In this document: positions 18,463 to 26,499 of the stretch, in pieces | Layout of the letters: every line of letters starts with the position of its first letter | Numbering within the stretch: the first letter of the stretch is position 1 | NCBI GenBank assembly: GCA_036265815.1 | Contig: DATAOI010000030.1 | Span: forward strand, 49,273 to 113,272 | Length of the DNA: 64,000 nucleotides | Direction of reading: 5' to 3' | DNA from: Gemmatimonadales bacterium | Lineage (GTDB): Bacteria > Gemmatimonadota > Gemmatimonadetes > Gemmatimonadales > GWC2-71-9 | Made by a program: the position numbers and the translations under genes | Notes under the pieces: generated by a model | Databases searched by the model: none | Told to the model about the DNA's origin: nothing | What the model saw: the letters and a program-made list of their open reading frames with translations, nothing else

Positions 18463-19659
18463 ATGGCTGGCGAGCTCGATCCCACCCGGCTTCGGGATCC
18501 CGCGCTACACTCGATCGCGCGGAAAGTCATGGAGGGCGAGCGGCTGTCCGCCAGGGATGGTCTCGCGCTCTACGCCACCAGCGATCTGCTCGGCCTGGGC
18601 CGCCTGGCCGACACCGCCAACCAGCGCAGGAACGGCGACCGGGTCTTCTTCTCCGCCAACCAGCACATCAATCCGACCAACGTCTGTGTGCTCCGCAACA
18701 CCTGCGTGTTCTGCTCCTTCGCGCGGATGCCGAAGGAGGAGGGCGCGTACACCCGCTCGCTTGAAGAGGTCTTCCACGAGGCGGAGCAGGCGCGCGGCAT
18801 GCCGACCCGCGAGTTCCATATCGTAGGCGGGTTGCATCCCAAGCTCAGGCTGGCCTACTACACCGACATGATCCGGGGATTGAAGGAGCGCTTCCCCCAC
18901 GTCCACATCAAGGCGCTTACCGCGGTGGAGATCGCGCACCTCGCTCGGATCGAAAAGATCTCCGAGCGCGAGGTGCTCCTGGCGATGAAGGAGGCGGGCC
19001 TCACCAGTCTTCCCGGTGGCGGCGCGGAGGTGTTCAGCACCGCGGTGCGTGCCACCATCGCCGAGCGGAAGCTCACCGGGGAGGAGTGGCTGCGGGTGCA
19101 CCGGGTGGCCCACGAGCTGGGCATTCCGACCAACTGCACCATGCTCTACGGACACGTGGAGACGCCGGCGGACCGGATCGAGCACCTGGAACGTCTCCGC
19201 GCGCTGCAGGACGAGACCGGCGGGTTCCTCACGTACATCCCGCTGGCCTATCACCCCGACCACAACGAGCTGGGCGAGGAGATGGGGCGGGTGGGGACCG
19301 CCACGACGGGTTACGAGGATCTCAAGAACATCGCCGTGGCCCGGCTCTTCCTGGACAACGTGCCGCACGTGAAGACCCACTGGCCCATGGTGACGCCGTT
19401 CCTCTCCCAGATCGCGCTGAGCTTCGGCTGCGACGACGTGGAGGGCACGGTGGTCTACGAGCGGATCTATCACGAGGCGGGGGCCCACACCGCCATGCAC
19501 ATGCCCTATCTCGATCTGGTGCGGCTGATCCGGGGAGCCGGGAAGCGACCGGTCGAGCGGGACAGCCTCTATCAAACCGTCCGCGAGCAGTTCGACGATC
19601 CACCGCCGGAGCCGGCGCTCCGCCGGGGGGCGGCACTGCCGGTGGTGCACGCCGCATGA
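18463..19659 (+). CDS. mqnE: Aminofutalosine synthase (radical SAM)
   Basis: MqnE joins the SAM adenosyl radical to the MqnA product to make aminodeoxyfutalosine in the futalosine route to menaquinone. The 398-residue protein has the MqnE-like entry NQHINPTNVCVLRNT and a C-terminal SPASM-free core with HIVGGLHP and SLPGGGAEVF. The cluster cysteines are C75, C81 and C84, giving CX5CX2C instead of the CX3CX2C seen in MqnC encoded nearby. The ATG (18463) has a strong AAGGAG at 18452-18457. TACCTT at 18418-18423 resembles a -10, but no good -35 is visible. It overlaps mqnA by 4 nt. Function rests on family and operon context. Confidence 0.9.
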   Translation: MAGELDPTRLRDPALHSIARKVMEGERLSARDGLALYATSDLLGLGRLADTANQRRNGDRVFFSANQHINPTNVCVLRNTCVFCSFARMPKEEGAYTRSLEEVFHEAEQARGMPTREFHIVGGLHPKLRLAYYTDMIRGLKERFPHVHIKALTAVEIAHLARIEKISEREVLLAMKEAGLTSLPGGGAEVFSTAVRATIAERKLTGEEWLRVHRVAHELGIPTNCTMLYGHVETPADRIEHLERLRALQDETGGFLTYIPLAYHPDHNELGEEMGRVGTATTGYEDLKNIAVARLFLDNVPHVKTHWPMVTPFLSQIALSFGCDDVEGTVVYERIYHEAGAHTAMHMPYLDLVRLIRGAGKRPVERDSLYQTVREQFDDPPPEPALRRGAALPVVHAA

Positions 19660-20477
19660 GGCTGGGACGGATTCCCTGGATCAACTGTTATCCCGTGTAC
19701 GGCGCCATCGATCGGGGACTGGTGCCGATGCCCGCGTCGCTGGTGACGGGCACCGCCTCGGAGCTCAACGATCTGCTCGCGGCGGGCGAGCTGCAGGTGA
19801 GCGTCGTGTCGGCGGTGGAGTATGCCCGGAACGCGGCGGCGTATCACCTGCTGCCTGACCTGGCGATCACGTGCGACGGTCCGGTCCACAGTGTGGCCCT
19901 CTTCTCCCGCCGGCCGGTCGAGGAGCTGGACGGTCGAACGGTGCTGCTCACCGCCTCCTCGCGCACGTCGGTGCTGCTGCTCGATCTGGTCTCCCGTCAT
20001 CGCTGGGGCGTGCGGCCGCGCTACGCCACCGCCCGCGCTGAAGCCGCGGACCTGACCGGGCTGGCCGGTCTGCCCCACGAAGCGGTGCTGGTGATCGGGG
20101 ACGCGGCGTTGCTGCTGGCGGCGCAGGAGCTTTATCCGGTGCGAGTCGATCTGGGCGCGGAGTGGAAGGCATGGACCGGCCTGCCGTTTGTCTTCGCGGT
20201 GTGGGCGGCCCGCCGCGAGGCCGCACCCGCGGGCGTGCAGGCGGTGCACCAGCGGCTGCTGGAGTCGCGCGCCTGGGGGCTGGAGCATCTGGACCAGCTC
20301 GCCGCGGCCGCGGCCGCGAGCACCGGCGTCGCTGAAGCGGTCTGCCGCGAGTATCTCGGCGATCTGGACTATGCGCTATCGTACCGTCATCTGGCCGGCC
20401 TCACCGACTTCTTCCGTCGGCTGGCGCAGGAGGGGCTGGTTCCGGATGGATCGCTGTCGTTCATCGCGGCGGCGTAG
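19656..20477 (+). CDS. mqnA: Chorismate dehydratase
   Basis: MqnA dehydrates chorismate to 3-enolpyruvylbenzoate, the first step of the futalosine menaquinone pathway. The 273-residue protein has the solute-binding-like fold typical of MqnA/MqnD. RIPWINCYPVYGAI at the N-terminus, then LNDLLAAGELQVSVVSAVEYAR and VLLTASSRTSVLLL, are typical MqnA blocks. The ATG overlaps the mqnE stop (ATGA). It is followed by a 91-97-nt gap holding a 9-bp tandem array and a small hairpin before mqnC. Confidence 0.92.
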   Translation: MRLGRIPWINCYPVYGAIDRGLVPMPASLVTGTASELNDLLAAGELQVSVVSAVEYARNAAAYHLLPDLAITCDGPVHSVALFSRRPVEELDGRTVLLTASSRTSVLLLDLVSRHRWGVRPRYATARAEAADLTGLAGLPHEAVLVIGDAALLLAAQELYPVRVDLGAEWKAWTGLPFVFAVWAARREAAPAGVQAVHQRLLESRAWGLEHLDQLAAAAAASTGVAEAVCREYLGDLDYALSYRHLAGLTDFFRRLAQEGLVPDGSLSFIAAA

Positions 20478-20481
20478 GGAA

Positions 20482-20517
20482 GGGCGGCAAGGGCGGCAGG
20501 GACGGCAAGGACGGCAA
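20482..20517 (+). repeat. Four tandem copies of a 9-bp repeat (GGRCGGCAR)
   Basis: The units are GGGCGGCAA (20482-20490), GGGCGGCAG (20491-20499), GGACGGCAA (20500-20508) and GGACGGCAA (20509-20517), with no spacer. Partial units flank the array. A related series, on the opposite strand, lies inside the inverted-repeat element at 50040-50103 (GGGCGGTAA, GGACGGTAA, then diverging units). Confidence 0.8.
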
Positions 20518-20530
20518 GGTAGCGCAGGTG

Positions 20531-20545
20531 AGAGCGAAGCGCTCT
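20531..20545 (+). other. Small hairpin between mqnA and mqnC
   Basis: AGAGCG and CGCTCT form a 6-bp perfect stem around AAG, followed by ATTTG. The stem is short and the following T run is brief. It is at most a weak attenuator or RNA-processing signal, not a convincing terminator. Confidence 0.3.
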
Positions 20546-20574
20546 ATTTGTGAACCGCCTAACTGACAGTGGCT

Positions 20575-21633
20575 ATGAGCGTTGTAGATCGCACATCAAG
20601 TGATTTCAAGGCGTTGCTGGCCCTCTACCAGCACGCCCCGCTCCTGGAGCTCGGCGAGCTCGCCGACGCCGAGCGCTGGCGGCAGCATCCGGAGAGTATG
20701 GTCACCTACATCATCGACCGGAATATCAACTACACCAACGTCTGCGTGGCTGACTGCCAGTTCTGCGCCTTCTATCGCCGCCCCAAAAACGCCGAAGGCT
20801 ACGTCCTCAGCTTCGAGCAGATCGGCGCCAAGATCGACGAGTGCAAGGCCATCGGCGGCGTGCAGATCCTGCTGCAGGGCGGGCACAATCCGTACATCCC
20901 GTTCGAGTGGTACCTCGAGCTCATGCGCTACATCAAGGTCCATCACCCGATTCACATTCACGGCTTCTCCCCCTCGGAAGTCGTCTTCTTCAGCGAGCGC
21001 TTCGGACTGAGCGTCGCCGAGGTCGTGCGGGAGCTGCGGGCGGCGGGGCTCGACAGCATTCCCGGTGGTGGCGGGGAGATCCTGGTGGACGAGGTTCGCC
21101 GGCGGGTGGCCCGAAAGAAAGCCCAGACCGAGGAATGGCTCGGCGTGCAGGAGGAAGCCCATCGGCAGGGCATGAAGACCTCCGTCACCATGATGTACGG
21201 ACTGGGCGAGACCGACGAGGACCGCATCGAGCACCTGCTGCGGGTCCGCGAGCTGCAGGCGCGCACCGGCGGATTCACCGCGTTCATCTGCTGGCCGCTG
21301 CAGCCCGAGGGCACGCCGGGCATGTCGCACTACCAGAAGACGGACGCGGTGACCTATCTCCGCATGCTCGCCATGAGCCGGATCGTCCTCACCAACGTGC
21401 CCAACCTTCAGTCCTCCTGGGTCACCATGGGGCATAAGGTGGGGCAGGTGGCCCTCCGCTTCGGCGCCAATGACTACGGCAGCCTGATGATGGAGGAGAA
21501 CGTGGTCTCCGCGGCGGGTACCACCTACCGCACCACGCTGGGAGAGATCGAGCGCCTCATCCGCGACGCCGGCTACACGCCGATGCGCCGCCGCCAGGAC
21601 TACAGCGTCATCCCGGAGCCGGCCGCGGCGTGA
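20575..21633 (+). CDS. mqnC: Cyclic dehypoxanthinyl futalosine synthase (radical SAM)
   Basis: MqnC cyclises dehypoxanthine futalosine in the menaquinone pathway. The 352-residue protein has a canonical CX3CX2C motif (C57, C61, C64 in CVADCQFCAFYRRP), followed by ILLQGGHNP, HIHGFSPSEV, SIPGGGGEIL and MMYGLGET, all typical of MqnC. GTG 20569 would add two residues; ATG 20575 is preferred, though neither has a clear Shine-Dalgarno. It overlaps ispF by 4 nt. MqnB and MqnD are not encoded in the window. Confidence 0.93.
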   Translation: MSVVDRTSSDFKALLALYQHAPLLELGELADAERWRQHPESMVTYIIDRNINYTNVCVADCQFCAFYRRPKNAEGYVLSFEQIGAKIDECKAIGGVQILLQGGHNPYIPFEWYLELMRYIKVHHPIHIHGFSPSEVVFFSERFGLSVAEVVRELRAAGLDSIPGGGGEILVDEVRRRVARKKAQTEEWLGVQEEAHRQGMKTSVTMMYGLGETDEDRIEHLLRVRELQARTGGFTAFICWPLQPEGTPGMSHYQKTDAVTYLRMLAMSRIVLTNVPNLQSSWVTMGHKVGQVALRFGANDYGSLMMEENVVSAAGTTYRTTLGEIERLIRDAGYTPMRRRQDYSVIPEPAAA

Positions 21634-22106
21634 CCCGTGTGGGGATCGGCTACGACTCCCACCGCTTCGTCGAGGGACGCCCGCTGATTCTCGGCGGGGT
21701 CACCATTCCCCATTCGCGTGGTCTCGCGGGGCACTCCGATGCCGATGCCGTGGCCCACGCGCTCACCGACGCCATGTTGGGCGCCGCCGGCGCCGGCAAC
21801 ATCGGCCAGCTCTTCCCCGACAGCGATCCGCAGTGGAAGGACGCCGACTCGATGGAGCTGCTGCGCACGGCGCACGAGCTGATCCGCGGCCGGGGACAGC
21901 GGCTGGTGCAGGCGGACCTCACGATCATCACCGAGCTTCCCAGGCTGCAGCTCCACCTGCCAACGATGGCCGCGTCGCTGGCCGCGCGGCTCGCGCTGCC
22001 GGCCGGGGCCATCAGCGTGAAGGCCAAGACCAACGAAGGGATGGGCTTCATCGGACGGGGCGAAGGACTCGCCGTGATGGCGGTGGCCCTGCTGGAGGCC
22101 CGCTGA
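21630..22106 (+). CDS. ispF: 2-C-methyl-D-erythritol 2,4-cyclodiphosphate synthase
   Basis: IspF makes MEcPP in the MEP isoprenoid pathway, which also supplies the menaquinone side chain. The 158-residue length is standard. The zinc ligands are in GIGYDSHRF and GHSDADAVAHALTDA, and KTNEGMGFIGRGEG is the C-terminal signature. The GTG start overlaps the mqnC stop (GTGA). It overlaps the next gene by 4 nt as well. Confidence 0.96.
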   Translation: MTRVGIGYDSHRFVEGRPLILGGVTIPHSRGLAGHSDADAVAHALTDAMLGAAGAGNIGQLFPDSDPQWKDADSMELLRTAHELIRGRGQRLVQADLTIITELPRLQLHLPTMAASLAARLALPAGAISVKAKTNEGMGFIGRGEGLAVMAVALLEAR

Positions 22107-23173
22107 TCGAGTCCCTGCTCGCCTGGGTCTCACAACTCCCGCCACTGGCGGTGTACGCGGTCCTGGCTCTGCTCGCCGCGGTCGAGAACGTGGCTCCGCC
22201 GGTCCCCTCCGACGCTGCCGTCGCGCTGGGCGCGTTCCTCTCAAATCGCGGGGTGACCACGCCGTTCGCCGTCTTCGCCGTCACCTGGACCGCCAACCTG
22301 GCCGGAGCCGCCGGGGTCTACCTGGCGGCACGCCGCTATGGCCGGCGTCTCTTCGCTAGCCCCACCGGCCGCCGCCTGCTGGCGCCGCGCTCACTCGCGG
22401 TCATCGAGCGGGAATATCTCCGCTTCGGGACGATCGGCATCTTCATCAGCCGCTTTCTTCCCGGCCTCCGCGCGGTGGTGCCGCCCTTTGCGGGGCTGGT
22501 CGGCCTCGGCGTGGTGCGGACGCTGGTGCCGATGGGGATCGCCTCCGCCATCTGGTACGGCGGCATCATCGCGCTCGGCGCCGTGATCGGAGCCGAGTGG
22601 AGCCGGATCAGTGCGGTCCTCGCGCGCGTCAACACGACGCTGGCGATCGCGGCCGTGGTGCTGATCGCGGTCGTGCTGGCGTGGCGCTGGCGTCGTCGAC
22701 GCGCGCGCGAACGGGAGCGCGTCTGGCACGCCACCCAGGACGCGCTTGAGCCCGCCGCGCCGACCTTCCTGGCCGGGACCGACATCGCGGAGGGCTCCGC
22801 GCGCGTGGCGGCGGCCATGCTGGTCCTGGAGCTGGCCTACGCGGACCCGGTTCTCACGCCGGCCGACAGGGAGCTGGTCGCGGCCCATCTGCGGACCCGC
22901 TGGGGCGTGGGCGGTTCGTCGGAGCCGCCGGCCCCGGCCCCGGAGGCCCTCCGGCGCAGCCGCTTTGCCGACTATGCAAAGCGCCTGCGGCAGCGCTCCT
23001 CGCGGACCCAGCGGCTGGAGCTGGTGGAACGGATGTGGACCGTCGCCTTCGGCGACGGCGCGATCGGAAAGCACGAGGAGCGTCTGATGCACCTGGCGGC
23101 CGAGCTGCTGGCCATTCCGCCCGCCGAGCTGTCGGAGATGCGCCGGCGGCTGGAGGAACAGAGGAGCCCGTGA
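22103..23173 (+). CDS. DedA-family membrane protein fused to a TerB-like domain
   Basis: This 356-residue protein has two parts. Residues 1-200 are a DedA/SNARE-associated-type membrane domain (ENVAPPVPSD near the N-terminus, SRFLPGLRAVVPPFAGL as the conserved arginine motif, several helices). DedA proteins are implicated in polyprenyl-phosphate or phospholipid flipping. After a basic RWRRRRARERER linker, residues 215-356 resemble a TerB/COG4103 helical domain (AMLVLELAYADPVLTPADRELV and MWTVAFGDGAIGKHEERLMHLAAELLAI, each with a D-E-like metal-type pattern). No ATG, GTG or TTG lies at the expected start; a CTG at 22103, overlapping the ispF stop and preceded by GGAGG at 22094-22098, is the best candidate. 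Fusion is clear; the joint function is unknown. Confidence 0.78.
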   Translation: MIESLLAWVSQLPPLAVYAVLALLAAVENVAPPVPSDAAVALGAFLSNRGVTTPFAVFAVTWTANLAGAAGVYLAARRYGRRLFASPTGRRLLAPRSLAVIEREYLRFGTIGIFISRFLPGLRAVVPPFAGLVGLGVVRTLVPMGIASAIWYGGIIALGAVIGAEWSRISAVLARVNTTLAIAAVVLIAVVLAWRWRRRRARERERVWHATQDALEPAAPTFLAGTDIAEGSARVAAAMLVLELAYADPVLTPADRELVAAHLRTRWGVGGSSEPPAPAPEALRRSRFADYAKRLRQRSSRTQRLELVERMWTVAFGDGAIGKHEERLMHLAAELLAIPPAELSEMRRRLEEQRSP

Positions 23174-24090
23174 CGGTCGCGGACCTGCGTGAACGGATCT
23201 CCCGTGAGTTCTGGCTGGAGGGCTTCCGCGACTACCTCTCGCTCGAGTCGGGACACAGCGCCAACACCGTGGAGGCCTACCTTCGCGATCTACACCGGAT
23301 GGGCGAGTTCGCCGTGTCCCGCGGGGTGCACCACCCGGAGAAGGTCACCCGGCCGCTGCTGCGGGAGTTCGTCTACCTGCTCAAGGACCTGGGATTGAGC
23401 GCGGCGACCATCCGCCGGGAAGTCTCCGCAGTCCGCACCTATTTCGGATTCCTGGTCTCCGAAGGCCGACTGACCGACAACCCGAGCGATCGGCTGGAAA
23501 GCCCGCGGCGCGGCCGGGTCCTGCCGCCCACGCTGAGCGTCACCGAGGTCGAGGCGCTGCTCGGCTCGCCCCGGGTGGAAGAGCCGCTCGCCTGGCGGGA
23601 CCGGGCGCTGCTGGAGATCGGCTACGGCGGCGGGCTCCGGGTGTCCGAGATCTGCGGGCTGGCGATCACCGATCTACTGCTGTCGGAGAACCTGGTCCGG
23701 GTCTTCGGCAAGGGTGGGAAGGAGCGCCTGGTTCCGATCGGCCGCAGCGTCATCGGTGCGGTGTCGGTGTATCTGCACACGATACGGCCGGAGCTGGACC
23801 GCGGGCGGAGCCAGAGTAAGGTGCTGCTCAATGCTCGGGGCGAGCCGCTCTCCCGGGTCGGGGCGTGGGGCATCGTGAAGCGCGCGGCGGCGCGCGCGGG
23901 GATCACCAAGCGGGTCACCCCGCACACCCTGCGCCACAGCTTCGCCACCCACCTGCTGGAAGGCGGCGCCGATCTCAGGGCGGTGCAGGAGATGCTGGGA
24001 CACGCCGACCTCTCGACCACCCAGATCTACACCCACGTCGATCGCGAGTACCTGCGGTCGGTGCACAAGCAGTTTCATCCCAGAGGTTGA
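23170..24090 (+). CDS. Tyrosine recombinase of the XerC/XerD type
   Basis: This 306-residue tyrosine recombinase matches XerC/D in length and domain order. Residues 10-100 form the SAM-like core-binding domain (FRDYLSLESGHSANTVEAYLRDL). The catalytic part has Arg in GGLRVSEICGL, Lys in GKGGKERLVPI, HTLRHSFATHLL, LGHADLSTTQIYTH and the Tyr in IYTHV. Xer recombinases resolve chromosome dimers at dif, and a candidate dif site lies at 49996-50023 in this window. Whether this is XerC or XerD cannot be told without its partner. The GTG start at 23170 overlaps the preceding stop. Confidence 0.93.
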   Translation: MTVADLRERISREFWLEGFRDYLSLESGHSANTVEAYLRDLHRMGEFAVSRGVHHPEKVTRPLLREFVYLLKDLGLSAATIRREVSAVRTYFGFLVSEGRLTDNPSDRLESPRRGRVLPPTLSVTEVEALLGSPRVEEPLAWRDRALLEIGYGGGLRVSEICGLAITDLLLSENLVRVFGKGGKERLVPIGRSVIGAVSVYLHTIRPELDRGRSQSKVLLNARGEPLSRVGAWGIVKRAAARAGITKRVTPHTLRHSFATHLLEGGADLRAVQEMLGHADLSTTQIYTHVDREYLRSVHKQFHPRG

Positions 24091-24093
24091 GCG

Positions 24094-25500
24094 ATGCGAC
24101 CTTCCAGCGTGGTGTCGCTCCTGCTGGCCCTCGCCACCGCCGCCTGCGTACGCTACCGTGCCCAGCCGGTCGATCCGGCAACGTTTCCCGCCGCCTATCG
24201 TCAGCGCCGGCTCGATGATTCGGCCCTCGTGGCCTACGTCAGGCGTTGGGCCGAGCCGCCCGCGAGGGCGCGTTGGACCGATCGCCAGCTCGCGCTGGCG
24301 GCCCTGCTGCTGCGCCCTGAGCTGGCACGGGCGCGGGCCCAGTGGCGAGCGGCGCAGGTCGGCGAGCGAAGCGCCGGTGCCCGGCCTGCCCCTGGTGTGG
24401 AGGCCGACATCGAGCGAGCGGTCTCCGGAAGTGGCGCGCACTCGCCTTGGGTCGTCTCGCTGGCCGGGCTCCTGACAGTGGAGCTGGGCGGCAAGCGCGG
24501 GGCTCGGGTGCAGCAGGCGCGGGCCCGAACCGCGCGGGCGGAAAGCGATCTGCACCTGACCTTCTGGCGAGTGGTCCAGGACGCCCGGGCCGCCGCCCTG
24601 AGCGTCGCACTCGCGGCCGCCGAGCTCGACGAGGCGCATCGGGAGCTGTCGGCGGTCGCCCGGATCCTGGGATTCGAGCGCGAGCGGTTCGCCGAGGCGG
24701 CGCTCACCAGCAGCGAGCTCGCCCGGACCGGCGGCGAGCTGCAGGAGGCGCGCGCGGCGGTGGGGTCGGCGGAGCGGACGATGCTCGAAGCCCGAGCACG
24801 GCTGGCCGGGGTGGTCGGTCTCCCAGCGCGGGCGCTCGACTCCGTTGCGGTCGTGGTCTCGCCGACCGCCGGCTGTCAAGCGAGCGATTCGCTCGATTCG
24901 GATTCCTTGGCATCTCTCGCGCTGTCCCGACGTGCCGAAGTCGGACAGGCGCTGGCGGACTATGCCGCTGCCGAGGCCGCGCTCTACCTCCAAGTCGCTC
25001 GGCAGTATCCCGACCTGGGCCTGGGGCCAGGGTTCATCTGGGATCAGGGTGTGCACCGCTGGGCGGTGGCACTGGCGGCACCCGGGCTGCTCGCTTTTCG
25101 GAATCGCGCGCCGATCGCGGAGGCCATCGCCGCACGCAGTGCCGCCGCGGCCCACATCGCCGAAGTGCAGGACTCGGTGCTGGTCGAGATCGGTGTGGCG
25201 GTCGCCGGCTGTCGCGGGGGCCGGCTCGAGCAGGTGGGAGCCGACTCGCAAGCGGTGGTGGCGGGGCGCGCGCTGGCACTCGCCGAGGCCGCATATCAGC
25301 GCGGGGAGACGACGCGACTGGACCCGGCGCTGGCGCAGCTCGGCGTCGCGCGAGCCGAGCGGGCGAGTCGCGCGGTTGAGCGGACGGTTCGATCAGCGGC
25401 GCTCGCGCTGGATGCCGCGCTCGCCATGTGGCAGGGAGCCCCCGGCGAGCGATGGCCGGACCCGCGCGAGGAGATCGCCATGCCAGGCGTGAGCCACTAA
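24094..25500 (+). CDS. TolC-like outer membrane efflux lipoprotein
   Basis: The 468-residue protein has a lipoprotein-type signal (MRPSSVVSLLLALATAAC, Cys18, with Thr at -3, an unusual residue there). The rest is rich in Ala, Glu and Arg and predicted to be long helices with TolC-like repeats (RAESDLHLTFWRVVQDARAAALSVALAAAELDEAHR-type stretch at about residues 150-190). It is the first gene of a three-gene RND set and presumably forms the outer-membrane channel for the MFP and RND pump that follow. The start is ATG 24094, preceded by AGAGG. It shares one base with the next gene (TAATG). Confidence 0.8.
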   Translation: MRPSSVVSLLLALATAACVRYRAQPVDPATFPAAYRQRRLDDSALVAYVRRWAEPPARARWTDRQLALAALLLRPELARARAQWRAAQVGERSAGARPAPGVEADIERAVSGSGAHSPWVVSLAGLLTVELGGKRGARVQQARARTARAESDLHLTFWRVVQDARAAALSVALAAAELDEAHRELSAVARILGFERERFAEAALTSSELARTGGELQEARAAVGSAERTMLEARARLAGVVGLPARALDSVAVVVSPTAGCQASDSLDSDSLASLALSRRAEVGQALADYAAAEAALYLQVARQYPDLGLGPGFIWDQGVHRWAVALAAPGLLAFRNRAPIAEAIAARSAAAAHIAEVQDSVLVEIGVAVAGCRGGRLEQVGADSQAVVAGRALALAEAAYQRGETTRLDPALAQLGVARAERASRAVERTVRSAALALDAALAMWQGAPGERWPDPREEIAMPGVSH

Positions 25501-26483
25501 TGGGAACCGCCCGCCGGGTTCTGCCGATCGTGCTCGCCCTGGGCCTCGCCGCCGCCCTGATCCTGTTGTACCGGGCGCATCGCCGGCAGGTCGAGCTCCA
25601 GGCCCAGCGCGACGCGCCGGTGGTCGCGGCCAGTCGGCTGGAGGAGAGCAGGGAGGCCGTCTTCGTGTCGCTCGATTCGGCGGACAGCCGGCGGATCGGG
25701 CTCGCGACGGAGCCGCTTCGTGCGATATCCCGGGCGCCGGAGGAACGGCTCGCCGCCGAGGTGGTGGCGGAGCCGGAGCGCACGGCAGTGCTGCGGGCTC
25801 CCGTGGGTGGGCGCCTCACCGTACCGGGGGGCGCGCGCTGGCCCAGTCTGGGGACCGAGGTGCGGGCCGGCGTGCCGATCGCACAGGTGTCGGACGCCAG
25901 GCCGCTTGCCTCGCCGATCGCCGGCGTCGTTTCCCGGGTGGGAGCGCAGCCGGACGCGATCGTCGAGCCCGGACAGGAGTTGCTGGAGATCGTGGATTAC
26001 AGCCGGCCGCTGGTGCGGGTCGGGTGGGCCGAGCCGGCCGGTGGCTCGCCTCGACGTTCGATCGTTCTCAGCCCGCCGGGTACCACGCTCCGGATTTCCG
26101 CGCGCCTGGTCGGTCCCGCCCCTGAAGCCGATCCGGTGACCCGCCGGCCTGCCTATCTCTACCGCGCCGTCCGTACCTGGCCGGGCGCGACGCCGGGCAC
26201 GCCGGTGATGGCGCTGGTACCGGGGCAGACGCGCGCGATGGCAGGTGTACTGGTGCCCGACCGCGCCGTGGTGCAATGGGACGGCTTCGCCTGGGTCTAC
26301 CTGCAGCGCGCGCCGGGCCGCTTCGAGCGGGTGCGACTCTCCACCGAGCGGCCGGCGCCCGGTGGCTGGCTCGCCGGCGCGCCACTCATGGCCGGGGACA
26401 CCGTCGTGGTCACCGGCGCGGAGGAATTGCTCTCCGAGGAGTTCCGCGCCCGGGTGACCGTGGGGGACGAGGCCGGCGAGTGA
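25500..26483 (+). CDS. RND efflux membrane-fusion (adaptor) protein
   Basis: This 327-residue adaptor starts at ATG 25500, overlapping the previous stop by one base. It has an N-terminal membrane anchor (about residues 7-25), then lipoyl and beta-barrel halves: LRAPVGGRLTVP, ASPIAGVVSRVGAQPDAIVEPGQELLEIVD and VPDRAVVQWDGFAWVYLQR. The last region is the usual MFP membrane-proximal motif. The alpha-hairpin is short or absent. A His-rich metal-binding N-terminal region, found in some CusB proteins, is not seen. It links the TolC-like and CusA-like proteins across the periplasm. Confidence 0.85.
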   Translation: MGTARRVLPIVLALGLAAALILLYRAHRRQVELQAQRDAPVVAASRLEESREAVFVSLDSADSRRIGLATEPLRAISRAPEERLAAEVVAEPERTAVLRAPVGGRLTVPGGARWPSLGTEVRAGVPIAQVSDARPLASPIAGVVSRVGAQPDAIVEPGQELLEIVDYSRPLVRVGWAEPAGGSPRRSIVLSPPGTTLRISARLVGPAPEADPVTRRPAYLYRAVRTWPGATPGTPVMALVPGQTRAMAGVLVPDRAVVQWDGFAWVYLQRAPGRFERVRLSTERPAPGGWLAGAPLMAGDTVVVTGAEELLSEEFRARVTVGDEAGE

Positions 26484-26499
26484 CGCTGCCCGCGGCAGC

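Noticed and set aside
20482..20517. CRISPR array
   Set aside because: Units are only 9 bp with no spacers, and no cas gene is present.
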